Shown: positions 26,701-39,741, counted from the stretch's first letter. The stretch: DNA of 64,000 nucleotides from Nymphalis io (GCF_905147045.1 NC_065891.1:13091001-13155000); one strand, 5' to 3'. Numbers and translations are program-made. The notes: generated from the letters alone by a model not told the origin.

Positions 26701-29700
26701 AACAAGCAGGCAATGCAAAACGACCAAATAAGGACATGTTTAAATATTTACAATACATAAGCAGTCACTTTTGAAGTCAATGTTCTTATCAGTTCTAATC
26801 AGATTTGCCTCGAGTTATAACAATTCCGACCGACCAAAAAAAATAACTATTAGCGGTCCTTGCATGAATGCACCAAGCTCACCACCTGTCCCTGTTATGG
26901 CGCGAAGGCTCGTGAGGCGAATAACATCTGCGCCGAACAATTCATAATACTTCATGGCGACCACGACCGCTCTGACAAGAGTGTTTTTTTTTTTTTATAG
27001 AATAGGAAGGCGGACGAGCATATGGGCCACCTGATGGTAAGTGGTCACCAACGCTCTTAGACATTGGCATTGTAAGAAATGTCAACCATCGCTTACATAT
27101 CCAATGCGCCACCAACCTTGGGAACTAAGATTTTATGTCCCTTGTGCCTGTAATTACACTGGCTCACTCACCCTTCAAACCGGAACACAACAATATCAAG
27201 TATTGCTGTTTTGCGGTAGAATATCTGATGAGTGGGTGGTACCTACCCAGACGAGCTTGCACAAAGCCCTACCACCAGTCACGACGAAGAAGAAAATAAC
27301 AATTCAAATGAAATATATAATTAAAAAATATATATATAACATATAAGTTAATATCGTAAAAAAATAATTAAAAAGTATAATACGTGTAAAAATAATGTAT
27401 ATCTGAGCTTTCGTCTCGCGTTAGATTATCTGATAACCCAATTAGCTAAGATTACTTGATGGATTGTTGGTTTGTGATAATTCTAAAATCACTCGGATTA
27501 TCTGACGCCTACGCTCGTGGAATTTTGTCCACTCTGCTCAAAGTGAACTTAGAACATTTGATACTATTTTGTTTTCGTTGCCTCACACATTTCTCATACT
27601 GAACTACAAATGTGTGGTGAAAAATACTAATAGTTGGAACGACTATTGTATTAATACACGTGACAAGTAAAAACCTCCTTGAATCGTGTGTTTTGCTCAA
27701 ACGTTACATACTTAAACGTTACACTAAAATACTTATAACTTTTATTACAATTGTTTAAAAACATTTTTTTATGATTTAATTACATATAATATGTACGTGA
27801 ATTTGTTTTATTTAACATTATTTATTCTTTGTATATATTTATTTTTTTAGCTTATACTGTGATGTTAAACAAATAAATTTGTTTTATTTCGTACTAATTT
27901 CCGCCCGCGGTTTCGGGCCGCGGCACGCAAATGGGTCCTTATCTATAACCCTGAAAACGTGTATGCAAAATTTCTTTCAAAATTCACGATAATAGGTTCA
28001 GTAACCGTCTTGAATTTATTCGAAAGTAAGTTAGTTTGTTTGTTTCACTTATTAACTACTCAGTCAAGACGTGGCAGCCCCACAAAAAAAAAACAAACTT
28101 TCGAATTTATAATGTATATACGTATAGACGATACATTACGTTATACCCTATTACAATCGGAGTAAGAATAAAGATAAACAAACCGTACATTTACAAATTG
28201 CATGCGATTTTCTAATTGTTCAGCTGTTTTACGCACTATAAACAGTTCTTGATTAATTTACCTTTATTTATAATACAACACTATTCCGCTTATTTAGTTA
28301 TAACCATATATGATTTTCAAAAATCCGATTACAACTTCGCGGACATTGAAAACGCCATTTTTTCACGAATCCGTAGTGAATATCATAGATTATTCAAGAT
28401 CTCGACCGATGGTATCGCGTCAAGTGATATCGGTGACCAATGATCATGTCGAAGCTGTTTATTTGGGTTAATTCCTCTTGTGGTTGGAATAGGCTATACA
28501 TATATCCACAATAGGCGCCGCCGGGATTAGAGGGGTACACAGTAACCTGGGAACCCTCCCTAGAGAATGGAGGCCCGATCGATGAATGCGATCCCGTGGC
28601 GCTCCTCGCTAAAACGGAAAGGATATCGCTGGTTTTTAGTGGGTATTCCGATGTTGGGCACTCGGCGCCTTGAACATCGGCGAACCCCACATACCCCCCC
28701 ATTTTTCCTGTGGGGGAAACGCGTAATGCGTTTTTCCAACGTTATAAAAATGCTACACATAAATATTATCAGTAAATTCATACTCACATTTTACTCAGCT
28801 GCGAATATTTCACAGTCAAAACCTTTTCTAAGGCTAGAAGCACACTGGGCGGCACTTTCTTCTTGTCCGTGACGAGATACTTCAACCAAATGAGAAGATG
28901 TTCCAAATGTCTGCTTTCTTCTAGAAGACGTGCGAGCGAGTTAAGGAGACGATACGAGTAGTCATCTTCTAAGCCGGCTACTGTTAGTTGAACTGTGAGA
29001 ATAAAATAAAAGTAAGGTTAACAAAACAAATCGATATAAAATAATTAAGTCAGTCCTAGTACTGTAATCATAATAATTTATTTGCATGAAAGATAGTTTT
29101 ACAGATGTTACGATTTCTATATAAGTATATAATACATTTCGCCCACGATAGGCACGCAAATATATTTGTTAACAAGTAATTGATATTAAATACAGATCAA
29201 ACCAATTGTACATTAAAATAATTATATTAGTATATGTATGAAATGATAGGTATATAAAATAAAAATTGGTTTAAAATAAACAATAATTAATTTAATTATT
29301 GTTTATTCATTTAAGTTTATACATTTAAGTGCATAGTTACATAATAAATAATAAAATATACATTTAATTTATTTAAAATAGATAGACACTGGTGGTAGGG
29401 CTTTGTGCAAGCTTGTCTGGGTAGGTACCACCCACTCATCAGATATTCTACCGCAAAACGGCAGTACTTGATATTGTTGTGTTCTGGTTTGAAGGGTGAG
29501 TGAGCCAGTGTAATTACAGGCACAAGGGACATAAAATCTTAGTTCCCAAGGTTGGTGGCGCATTGGCGATGTAAGTGATGGTTAACATTTCTTACAATGC
29601 CATTGTCTATGGGTGTTGGTGACCACTTACCATCAGGTGACCTATATGCTCGTCCGCCTTCCTATTTTATAAAAAAAAAAAATATCGTCAATACTGATCG

Positions 29701-32700
29701 TACCGATATTTTCTGTATCAATACATCGGATGTTTAAATTTTTCGTTTAAAAGATAAATTAACAAAAAAACATTCTACCCCAATAAAGGAAAATAGAATG
29801 AAAATAATATTTTTTTAATAACTTTTTGATAGTTTTGAATGTCATGTTACAGTACTAAATTGAATGTTAAGCTACCGCCGGTTCGGAGTTTATATTCAAT
29901 CGATAAGAACAGCAAATAGTACTAAGCGAAACGGAATATTTTTAAATATTGATCTCTTGAAGCTCACGGATTAAAACATAACAGATATCTGTCATATTGG
30001 AGGTATTCAACAATATATAAATAAATAATAATAAGAATTATTAACAATGACCATGTTCCTACAAGTTACATCATAAATAATGGCACGAGCCAAGACTTAC
30101 AATTTATATGACGCAGAACCAAAGAGCTAAAAAATACTAAGAGAGAAACCACTCGCTCTGCTGCGCTAAAGGCCTCCGTTTCCTTTTTGAGAAGGTTTGG
30201 AGCTTATTCCACCACGCTACTCCAGTGCGGGTTGGTGAAATACACATGTGGCAGAATTTTAAGTTAATTTACTGGTACACTTTAATACTTATGTTATATA
30301 AAATATAATATGCAAGTTGACACGAACTGTCAGAGGGTGGGACGGCCTCGACGCACTGCTGCACGAGCTCATGCTGGTTGAGCTGCAGCGACCCCACCAG
30401 CGCCGCGCCCCACTCTCGCGCGCGCAGGTGTGACCGCACCGCCGCCGGCGTCGACGACGACTCCAGCCGATACGGCCTGCGAAAAGGGGGCTTTTAATCA
30501 CTCCTTTGAATTATTATTCAACATGTTTATGATACTAAGCGACTTTAAAGGCGTTTTTAAAAAAAAAAACATGTCTAGGCGTAGTTAAGACATAATTTTT
30601 AAAATTCACTAATTAAAACAAATTATGCACTAAATTCGCTTTGATAAATTGTGATTGCCATAGTTTCTTCAACGTCCGTTTTCTCAGGTTTGATTGCTAC
30701 ATAAAATAAAAAATAAAAATGTAAGCTGTTTTACGTTACACATAGAAACGTTTCTCTCAAAATCACCTGAAAGATCCATCTAGTCCTGCGTTCTGGCTGT
30801 AAAGCAAGAGTCCTTCTGTGGCCGCTACTGCGAAACTTTCGCCGGTCGGAGAGAAACGAACACAGTGGACACGTACCTAAAATTTTTCATGTTCAATATC
30901 AAATCATATTACATCGAATTTTATTTTAATTTTTCATTTCGTTACTAGATGGCGTTAGTCGTCTTTTAAATCGCGCTATAGTTATTTATGTCTGTAAATT
31001 CTTAGTAGCGCTTGGCCTAAAACGGAGAGAACAATAAAGTCACCTGACCAACAGTACTAAAATTGGCACAGTACATTACTACCGGGTAACATATAAAATT
31101 TGCTTTATCTTCTTATCGATTCTTAAGTGAATAGTATATTATATATATATTAGTATATATATAATAGGCATCGATACATAAATTGGATTTGTTGATTCCG
31201 GTATATCAACTCTCGAAATCGATTAGGATCAACGATCTCGTTGTGTTATTGCCAGTGAACAGAATAGCACAAACATATATGTGCCCAATACGGTCTACTC
31301 TTGCCAGAAAATTAACTAAGAAAATTGCAAAAATCAAAAGTTTTTATCAAACGCAAAAGAAATATTCACAAACCTCAGGTTTAACTTTCCTATCGGCCAT
31401 GTCACCCGACTTCACCCCCGGCAGACGTATGTTGACGTCCCCCCCTTCGAAGTCCGTCCTCTCTTCGACGAGCGCCATATTACCGAACTCGGTGAGGAAA
31501 CGGCGATTTATAAAGTCCTAAAACAATAATTGGAGACTTCTAATTTGACACGCTTATTACGCCCAACCGCCTGGACGTATTTATTACCTTACCTTTTTTG
31601 CTAAATTGAGCCTTAGTTTTAAAAAGCATTGTTTTAACTGTTATTTATTTTATTTTTACATTATATATAAAAAAGCTGACATCCAGCTAATGTAATGAAT
31701 GAAAACAATGAGAAAACATGCACATGTTGGAGAAATTCAAGACACTCTGAACAAAAGTCGGAATTTTACAAGCGGTTATAAAACTCACATTGACAGCATC
31801 TAGCGATCTATTCTGTGTAATCACGTACTTCCTGATGAGGACGGACTCCTTGATGCTGTACAGACACACGTTCTTGGAGTTCCCGCCGGCGAGGACACAC
31901 GAGCCGTCTGCTGAGTAGCAGAGAGTCGTAAAAGCCCTGAAAAATGTAATAAAATAACTAATATCTCCGAAGTGGGTTGAAACCTTATTGCGTCAAAACG
32001 TTATATATAAAGATATTGTATTCAAATTCGTATTTGAAATTATACTGTCATGGCGTTTAATGAAGATCAAAAGTGTATTACTTCAATAATTTGTTATAAT
32101 AATTCATCTCGTGCTTGACGATGAGGGAAAACATCGTGAGGAAACCTGCATGTATCGAATTTCACTGAAATTCTGCCACATGTATATTCCACCTACCAGC
32201 ATTGGAGCAGCGTGGTGGAATAAGCTCCAAAACTTCACCTCAAAAAGGGAGCCTCAGCCCAGCAATGGGACATTCACAGGCTGTAACTGAACGAACCATA
32301 GCTAAAGATTCGTCTTATTTCCAAACAAAAAAATTACTACGACTGTTAAACAACTTTAAATTCATTAAACAAAATGACATCTGTCCGCCGTGATGGATTT
32401 TTTGTAGTGAGGTACAAATATATTTGTAAATATTTTATTTTGAATCAAAAATCAATTTTAATATAATTTAACCAAAACAGACAACGTGTTTACCTATTTT
32501 CAATACAGCGTTTGAAGAACTAGGTCTCAATATATTTATGAAATGTCTTCTTTAGATTTACCTTTGTTAATATTAAAAGTAACAGAAAGAAAGTAAAACA
32601 GGGATGGGTTGTATTTATGTTATTAACATTGATTACCGTGACATAATACTAGCAGGAAAATCATTTTTTTTAGAATAGGAGGGCGGACGAGCGTATAGGC

Positions 32701-35700
32701 CACCCGATGGTAAGTGGTCACCAACGCCCATAGACATTGGCATTGTAAGAAATGTTAACCATCGCTTACATCACCAATACGCAACCAACCTTGTGAACTA
32801 AGATGTTATGTCCCTTGTGCCTGTAATTACACTGGCTCACTCACCCTTCAAACCGGAACACAACAATACCAAGTACCGCCGTTTTGCGGTAGAATATATA
32901 TCTGATGAGTGGGTGGTACCTACCCAGACGAGCTTGCACAAAGCTCTACCACCAGTAAATTATACCATTAGCATAATAATTATTAAAATACGTAATAAAA
33001 ATTAATTATAAATTGTTATTATAAGTCAAGTAAGTGATTTAAAGTTATAACTTCTAAAGTAGTAACATTGTTACAACGCAGAATTGTTGTACCGACTTAA
33101 ACAATAAACTTACTTTGTCTTAAGCATCTTTTCAGGCGTTATGAGATCCGTATCGGCTCTCCCGGAACCTAGGTCATTCCTCCCCTCTATACTTCCGGTC
33201 TGGTCGCAGGTGGTGGTATTGAAGAAGGATATATTACCATCAAGGGTTGTCACTGCAATCTGAAATATTAGAAATTTAAAGATATTGAATGTTTTTCAAA
33301 GATCGTCAAGTGTGTTTGAAATTGCTACCTATCTAATTTGCAAATATATATAACTTAAAAGGCGAGGGGATTTTTGGGGTTTTTTTAAATTGCTTAATAA
33401 CAAATTTTATCAATATATATGTTACATTCGCATTTATAATATTAGTATAGTTTTATTTATTGTAAAAATAAAATACTTTATAATGTACAATTAAGTTAAT
33501 TATTCTATATATAAAAATATAAGACTGTGGAATACTATTACATATTTAGTATATTATGCAATTAAATAATAATATTTAATCCGCTTTTATCTTTATCTTT
33601 TATTTATTTTATAATTATTTTTTTGAATATAGTTTTTTATCAGAAATAAATACTATTGACATGCCGCGATCAGGAGTTGCTCAAAACCCAAATTTAAAAT
33701 ACAAAGTTACAATAATATTTTTCGGTGCAAACGTTGCGCCACAGTGATCATAAATGACGCATCGATCCTCACCTCCTCCCCGTCGGGCCTGAAGGCGACC
33801 TGCAAGGCGTCGGCCGTCAGCTGGACGGTGTCGCAGTCGGAGCTGGTCTCCACGCAGTTCCACAGGCGCACGGAGCGGTCCCACGAGGCGGAGGCCAGGC
33901 GCGAGCTGGCCAGCGCGGGGCTGAACGCCACGCACGACACCGGCGCCTCGTGCCCGCCCAGCACCTGCGGCGCGCGCACTGTACCTCGCCCCACTGTGCC
34001 TCGCCCCACTGTGCCTCGCCCCACTGTGCCTCGCCCCACTGTGCCTCGCCCCACTGTGCCTCGCCCCACTGTGCCTCGCCCCACTGTGCCTCGCCCCACT
34101 GTGCCTCGCCCCACTGTGCCTCGCCCCACTGTGGTCCCAGGGCAGCTTCACATACTCACAGGTGGTGCTACGTGCGAACCCGTGTCGGTGGGTACCTCAC
34201 ACTAATCGGTTCTTACCACCAAGCATCGATACTTTGTATTAAATGTGCTTGTTTGAGGGGTGAGTGTGCCAGTATTATTACAGGCACGATTAAAAATAAT
34301 AAAAAAAAACACATTTTTCAAAATCAACTTCATGATTCTTAATTCAACTCTAAGAAAAAGAATTCCATCCGATTTGATCCCTTGAACATCTTCGAAAATC
34401 TATCTTTCCCGCCAAACCAAGAATGTATGACTTAATTCAACTCTTCCATAGAATAACAGAGTGATAGTAAATAAACCACATCTCACCTCTAAAAGCTTGC
34501 CGAATTTGATAGACCAGATGAAAATTTCGAAGACGTCGTGCCCCCCCGCAGCGCACAACTCGCTGCTGGAGTCCAGCGCCACGCAACCGAACTGAACTAG
34601 ACTTGGAGACGTCAGGGTCCGGAAGTTACGATACCTTTAATGGAAAAACGTGTATCGTGTTAAAACATAAAAAAGTCCAACTCTGTGTTTATATTGTTGT
34701 ACAAATACACAAATAAACTTCTAAATTAGTCACGTATAGCGACAAAGACTTCCCATTTTCTTTAAAAGTCTTGAAGGTTAGCCCATCAGGACTCACGTGG
34801 CTTCACTGCAATTTACTAGATATATACACGTGGCAGAACTTCATCCGACACATACAGGTTTTCCTACTTATTATCATTTCATCGTAAACACAAATTAGGC
34901 ACAAACTAGCTACTGAGGTAGAGCTTGCCCGAATTTTAACCCATGATTTTGGGTGACCATATTGCAAATCTAGATAGTTTAAATGATGACACCCATGGTT
35001 CATCCACTGAACGATCTATGCGCGCTTTATATACATAAAACTGTTCCGCGTAGTTTCACCCTCGTGATACATTAGTGCACCACCCCCTTGAACATAAATC
35101 GTGTCATATAATCTATAACCTTTCTAAATAAACAAAGTATACGTTAAAAGGCGTGGTTAGAAAGCGTGAATCTTTATCAGTGATCGTAGATTCAAACCCG
35201 GGCAACCCTAATAGCCTGTGAATGTCCCACTGCTGGGCTAAAGTCACAATCTAATCACAAATTAAGCACATGAAAATTCAGTGATGCTTGCCCGGGTTTG
35301 AACCCACGACCATCGGTTAAGATTCACGCATTCTAACCACTGGGCCATCTCGGCTTTTTTTTGCACCCGGGCAAGCACCACTGAATTTTCATGTGATCAT
35401 TAACAGACAGCGTGCTTAATTTCTGTTTATAATTCATCTCGTGCTTTTCGGTGAAGGAAAACATCGTGAGGAAACCTGCATGTGTCTAATTTCATCGAAA
35501 TTCTGCCACATGTGTATTCCACCAACCCGCATTGGAGCAGCGTGGTGGAATAAGCTCCAAACCCTTCTCCTCAAATAGGGAGAGGAGGCCTTAGCCCAGC
35601 AGTGGGACATTTACAGGCTGTTACTTTACATTAACAGGCTATTAATGCGTTATAACACAAAAAAAAATCAAACTGACTTAGATTACTGTGTTCCAACAAC

Positions 35701-38700
35701 CAAACGCTTTGACTTTATAATATTAATAGAAAAACATCCAATATCTCACCTCGTAAGGTCATAACACCTCACTGTTCCGTCCAATGATGACGAAACAAAG
35801 AATTTCTTATTTGCACTGAAGACGATATTCGTCACAGTCGAGCTGTGTTCGTTGAACGTCACAAAACAAAAGCCAGAGGTCGTGTTCCACACTTTGACCT
35901 TCCCGTCGTAACCTCCAGTGACTATGTAGAGGCCGTCAGGCGAATACGCGAGACATGTCATGTCCAATGAATGGCCTTGTTGCTTCATTACGTACTGCTC
36001 GCCTGTTGGTAAAGTGGAAAATTTCTGTATACAATAATAAGGTCTAACACAAGTGGGCGCAAAATAGATACAAATTTTGAAAAAATTGCTTGGATATTTT
36101 TTGCAGAGACTTAAGTTGATGTATAAATACCATATCTGATATATCCAAAAAGATGTTTTGAAGACTATATCTATTTTGCATAACTCCGTACAATTACAGT
36201 CCATAATTTTTCTTATATGGCAATGGTCTACTTTCAAGTTATGAAATCAATTGGGAGATAACATTACATATATGATAGATATGACCTGAGATGGCCCAGT
36301 GGTAAGAAAGCGTGAATCTTAACCGATGATCGTGGATTCAAACCCGGATAAGAACCACTGAATTTTCATGTGCTTAATTTGCGATTATAATTTATCTCGT
36401 GCTTTACGGTGAAGGAAAACATCGTGAGGAAACCTGCATGTGTCTAATTTCACTGAAATTCTGCCACATGTGTATTCCATCAAACCGCATGGGAGCAGCG
36501 TGGTGGAATAAGCTCCGAACCTTCTCCTCAAAAAGAGGAGAGGAGGCCTTTAGCCCAGCAGTGGGACATTCACAGGCTGTTACGGATAGTATTGATACCA
36601 AGAATCGACAAAAAACTCATCAATGCTTTTAAGTTAATAATATCGCTTTTAATATTGAATTATTATTAATTTAAATATATATTTAATCTGTTACTTCATC
36701 ATATATTTTTTAATATAGACAATAAGGTCACCACCATGAATATTATATATTTTTTAATTGTAATAAGAAAGCAGTAAAGAGTTTGCACCAAACAAAAAAA
36801 ATCTATCATTAATAGTAATAAGAAATATTAATTTCCGATCTCCCATAAATGTAATCCATACTAATATTATAATGCGACATTGAGTTTGTTTGTTTATTTG
36901 TTTGTTACGCTTTTAAATCTAATCAGTTGAGTAACTGATCATCATAAAATTTTACACACACAGGGTATAGAAAAGAATGTGAGTTACCTAACCCCGCTGA
37001 AAAGCGGACGGAAACTCGAGTTGTATAAAATTGGATCTATATATTTTTATAAGAAATAAAATTTAAGCATATAATTATATAACATAAATACTTACTCTGC
37101 CATTCCCAAACAAGCAACTGGCCTATATTTGGACACCCAAAAGCTATCCAGTCACCCTGGGGCGACATCGCTATGCTGCTGATCCTGTGCTCGGATATAC
37201 TGAGTGTGTGAATCAAATTCACATCTGGCATTTCGTGAAGAAAGAATATACCAGATGTAAAACCTGTAATCAATTTGAAGAATATGTGTAGTTATAAGTC
37301 ATTGGATTAAGTGAAACTAATTTAAAAATCATTTCCATGATTAGACATTCTTACAGATTAAATAAAATGCTAATAACATTAAACTTAAAATAAAATTAAA
37401 ATGGAATTAATTTTAAATTTGGTGGATTTTTATGTAATTCACACATTCAAAATACTTTTATATGTAATCTATTTTAAAAACTTACTATACACATTCCAAT
37501 AATGTAAGTAAGCTCTAAGATTTTTTACCTTAAATAAAATCATAAAATTAAAAAATATATATCACACTGATGATTTACCAATTATGACTTACCAGTGACT
37601 AATATCTTTGTATTTCTATGGTAAGCTGCAGCTGATAGCCTCACTTTATGGTGGGCGTTTCTAATCGCATCACCTATGTAGTGACGACCCAACTTTCTGT
37701 ACTGCAGTCTCTTATCATCATCGACTTTTTTCTCTAACTCCTTTTCCATATTTTCATCTTTATCACTTTCCTGTAAACAACAACATTTTAATTAATTGTC
37801 GTCACTGATAACAGGAAGTCAAAGAAATTGTCTATATATACATATATTGTGTATATAAACAGTCATCTGTGAAAATTTTACACATAAGATATAAACTTAC
37901 ATATTCCTTATCTTTCTCAATTATATTCTCTTCATCGACTTCATCCTCTTGCAGTTCAGTATCCTTTTGCAACTTCCGTCTTTTCTTGTGTGATATTTGT
38001 ACTGCAGATGTCACTAAATCATCTGAATCTATCGTTGCCTCCCACAAGCAAACTTGACCATTGCGGCTTACAGTTATAAGGTCTAAGCTTGATTTTTCAA
38101 AGAATACTCCTACAATTTTATCTGTATGCCCGCTTAATGAGTACATGTTTAAGTTATCCAAATATTCCGATGTGAATATTTTCGTTGTGGTGTCTTTAGA
38201 ACCAACTGCTAGTAACTTGCCACAGCTTGACCAATCAAGGCAAGTAACTTGGTCATGTGACTTTTTAAATACTCTTTTCATTATGAATGAACGAAATTCA
38301 CCTGTAAAGCTACTGGGTGCCGTCATTATGAACACTGAAATAAATAAATATTGATGCTATTCTAAAATAATATCAAATTCTATATTATCATATTTTATAA
38401 ACTAAAGTAAAGCCTATAACTAACTTATAAACTTACAAAAATTTACTATTTACATTTGAAAAGTTTTATAATATATTTCATCAAATTTATTAAATGAACA
38501 AATTTTCTTGCACAGCATTTTAATACAAAAACAAATTACCTGTGTCATCACAACAGGCAGCAAATAGTTTACCATCGGGACTAAACTTAACGGCATTCAC
38601 TTGCTGCTTGAATTTATACCTGTGTATTACTGTGCATGTCAAGAGACTGATCATTTGAGCTTCACCCTCTGAAAATTAAAACATAACTATAAGCATCACT

Positions 38701-39741
38701 TAGAAAGACTTCACTTTGTACTTGACATTAAAATTTCTAATCTAACTAAGCAATAAATAAGCCACTCCTTGGTAAAAGCCTCCTCTCCTAAAGTAGAAGT
38801 TATCAATCATTAATAAATAATTGAGTGAGCTTATCGTTAAATAGAATTTCATGTGTCATTAGTTTTGTTGTAATATTTTCCTTCAATGTTGAACATGAAA
38901 TGAAAGATAAACACAAATAATGCTCATGAAAAGCACTCTATTGTGATTGCCTGGATTTTAACGTAATATATGTTTATCTAAGCTTTCTCACCTCTAATAC
39001 TTAAAGCAACAAAGTATTGATTTCCACCTAATGAGAGATTGTCAATACACCTATTTTTTAACCCACAAGGCAAATGTTAACAACTAAGATTTTCCAAAGT
39101 ATTTTATTTGCATTGTTTGAAAGTTTTTCTTTGTTTCAAAAATAATAGTCATCACTTAAAGTAGTACGTCAAGAGTTATATAGACAAAAGTTATATAGAC
39201 AATGACCAAGAATCAAAAGTTATGTATGTGTATAGAAATACAAATTGATATTTTAAATTATACATACTTTCGTTGATAGCGAGAAGTATTGACCCATTAG
39301 GAGACACATCAATTGCTGTGTAATTGAAATGACTTTCGACTGGTAAAGTATTGCTTTTATTTCTGAAATAAATAATATATTAATAATTAAATCATTATTT
39401 TTATGATCAAAACAAAAGCATATAATTTACATAAAAATTTATCTGTATACATTACAGAAAGATTTTAAATAAATTTACATTTTTTTGCCATTTTTGATTG
39501 GATTATTAACTTTTCGAAATACTTACTGCTTAAGATTATAAATAGTGATTTTATTACCAACTGGACTGATTACACAATTACCATCATTTGTAAACAATAT
39601 ATCACCACGGCGGTATACCGTCCCGAGGAGATTTTGAAACTGAAATAATATGTAACAAGTAAATAACATTTATTACTATTACACGTTAACTTGATTGTTG
39701 AAAAGTATAATAAAAGAAAGAACCTTGTAATTGAACTTCAT
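23743..39741 (-). CDS. PWP2: Periodic tryptophan protein 2 (UTP-B subunit of the SSU processome)
   Basis: Seventeen exons, in order: 39741-39724, 39639-39527, 39362-39268, 38668-38540, 38334-37901, 37770-37593, 37263-37096, 36002-35750, 34634-34487, 33964-33773, 33259-33114, 31936-31789, 31517-31374, 30876-30767, 30476-30328, 28992-28788 and 23875-23743. They sum to 2763 nt, exactly 921 codons, close to the 919 residues of human PWP2. The start MKFNYKFQNLLGTVYRRG and phrases such as DWIAFGCPNIGQLLVWEWQ, YSPDGLYIVTGGYDGKVKVW and LASASWDRSVRLW mark tandem WD40 propellers over about residues 1-750. An acidic/basic linker lies near 235-270, a Utp12-type helical domain near 755-890, and an acidic Ser/Asp tail ends in DSDSD. 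The family acts in the nucleolus in early 18S rRNA processing. Exons 10 and 15 are strikingly GC-rich. The stop is followed at once by AATAAA. Confidence 0.95.
23905..24152 (-). mobile_element. SINE A near the last PWP2 splice acceptor
   Basis: From GTAACAGCCTGTGAAAGG to GGTGTTTGCCCTGG, lacking the last part of the head. It lies 30 bp from exon 17. Confidence 0.85.
24433..24665 (+). mobile_element. SINE D, diverged copy
   Basis: GTTCGGTTCCCACCCAGGAC, GAACATGTCTGTTTGACCTG and ATCAGTTGTCTGGTTTCCAT match 61360-61500 in order. Confidence 0.7.
25800..26135. mobile_element. MITE with perfect 30-bp terminal inverted repeats (PIF/Harbinger-like)
   Basis: The left end GGGTCCGTTCACACAGACCG... (25800-25829) is the exact reverse complement of the right end (26106-26135). 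Both are flanked by TTA (25797-25799 and 26136-26138), a three-base target duplication of the TWA type known for PIF/Harbinger elements. The 336-bp body encodes no transposase; the 139-residue minus-strand open frame is incidental. It lies in PWP2 intron 16. Confidence 0.88.
26984..27279 (-). mobile_element. Repeat B, full length, young copy
   Basis: Identical base for base to 16261-16539 over about 280 bp; the poly(T) is shorter. PWP2 intron 16. Confidence 0.92.
28190..28745. repeat. Unclassified dispersed repeat E, about 550 bp
   Basis: Parts recur at 7060-7290, 8303-8345 (TGTGGGGGAAACGCGTTA) and, reversed, at 49170-49265 (TCCCCCACGGGAACGGTTGG). The right part is GC-rich and ends 42 bp from PWP2 exon 16. 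No transposase or reverse transcriptase motif is seen in its open frames. Confidence 0.55.
29275..29307. repeat. AT-rich 33-bp palindrome
   Basis: AATAAACAATAATTAA and its exact complement are separated by one base. PWP2 intron 15. Confidence 0.9.
29388..29683 (+). mobile_element. Repeat B, full length
   Basis: ACTGGTGGTAGGGCTTTGTG to CGTCCGCCTTCCTATTTTAT and a 13-A tail. PWP2 intron 15. Confidence 0.92.
30140..30262 (-). mobile_element. SINE A fragment
   Basis: GGAGCTTATTCCACCACGCT, then GCGGGTTGGTGAAATACACA; the head is missing. Confidence 0.75.
32100..32290 (+). mobile_element. SINE A, head missing
   Basis: AATTCATCTCGTGCTTGACG to GGGACATTCACAGGCTGTAA. PWP2 intron 11. Confidence 0.85.
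32662..32956 (-). mobile_element. Repeat B, full length
   Basis: TTTTTTTTAGAATAGGAGGG to GCTCTACCACCAGT, a few percent diverged from the young copies. Confidence 0.9.
33977..34132. repeat. 15-bp GC-rich minisatellite, ten units plus a partial one
   Basis: Unit CACTGTGCCTCGCCC occurs ten times in perfect register from 33977, followed by a partial unit at 34127. Only the first unit differs (GTA for GTG). It lies in PWP2 intron 9, 13 bp before the exon 10 splice acceptor in the sense of the gene. Because 15 is a multiple of three and the unit has no stop codon, long open frames appear on both strands. They are by-products, not genes. Confidence 0.97.
34160..34290 (+). mobile_element. Diverged repeat B fragment
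   Basis: GGTGGTGCTACGTGCGAACC, TTCTTACCACCAAGCAT and GAGTGTGCCAGTATTATTAC keep family order. It lies next to the minisatellite. Confidence 0.5.
34796..34970 (-). mobile_element. Old SINE A copy
   Basis: CACGTGGCAGAACTTCAT, GACACATACAGGTTTTCCTA and GCTTGCCCGAATTTTAACCC align loosely with the family. Confidence 0.5.
35155..35640. mobile_element. Nest of three SINE A pieces in alternating orientation
   Basis: A plus-strand head (35155-35207), a minus-strand copy with internal deletion (35208-35357), then a plus-strand copy from its B box onward (35364-35640). The middle and outer pieces can pair. PWP2 intron 8. Confidence 0.82.
36289..36585 (+). mobile_element. SINE A, full length
   Basis: GAGATGGCCCAGTGGTAAGA to GGACATTCACAGGCTGTTAC. 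PWP2 intron 7. Confidence 0.9.

Noticed and set aside
28394..28702. 102-codon minus-strand open frame
   Set aside because: It lies in unclassified repeat E; no transposase or reverse transcriptase residues are visible.
33681..34342. Overlapping open frames of 130-156 codons on both strands around the minisatellite
   Set aside because: They arise because the 15-bp unit has no stop codon in any frame. Only 33773-33964 on the minus strand is a real exon (PWP2 exon 10).
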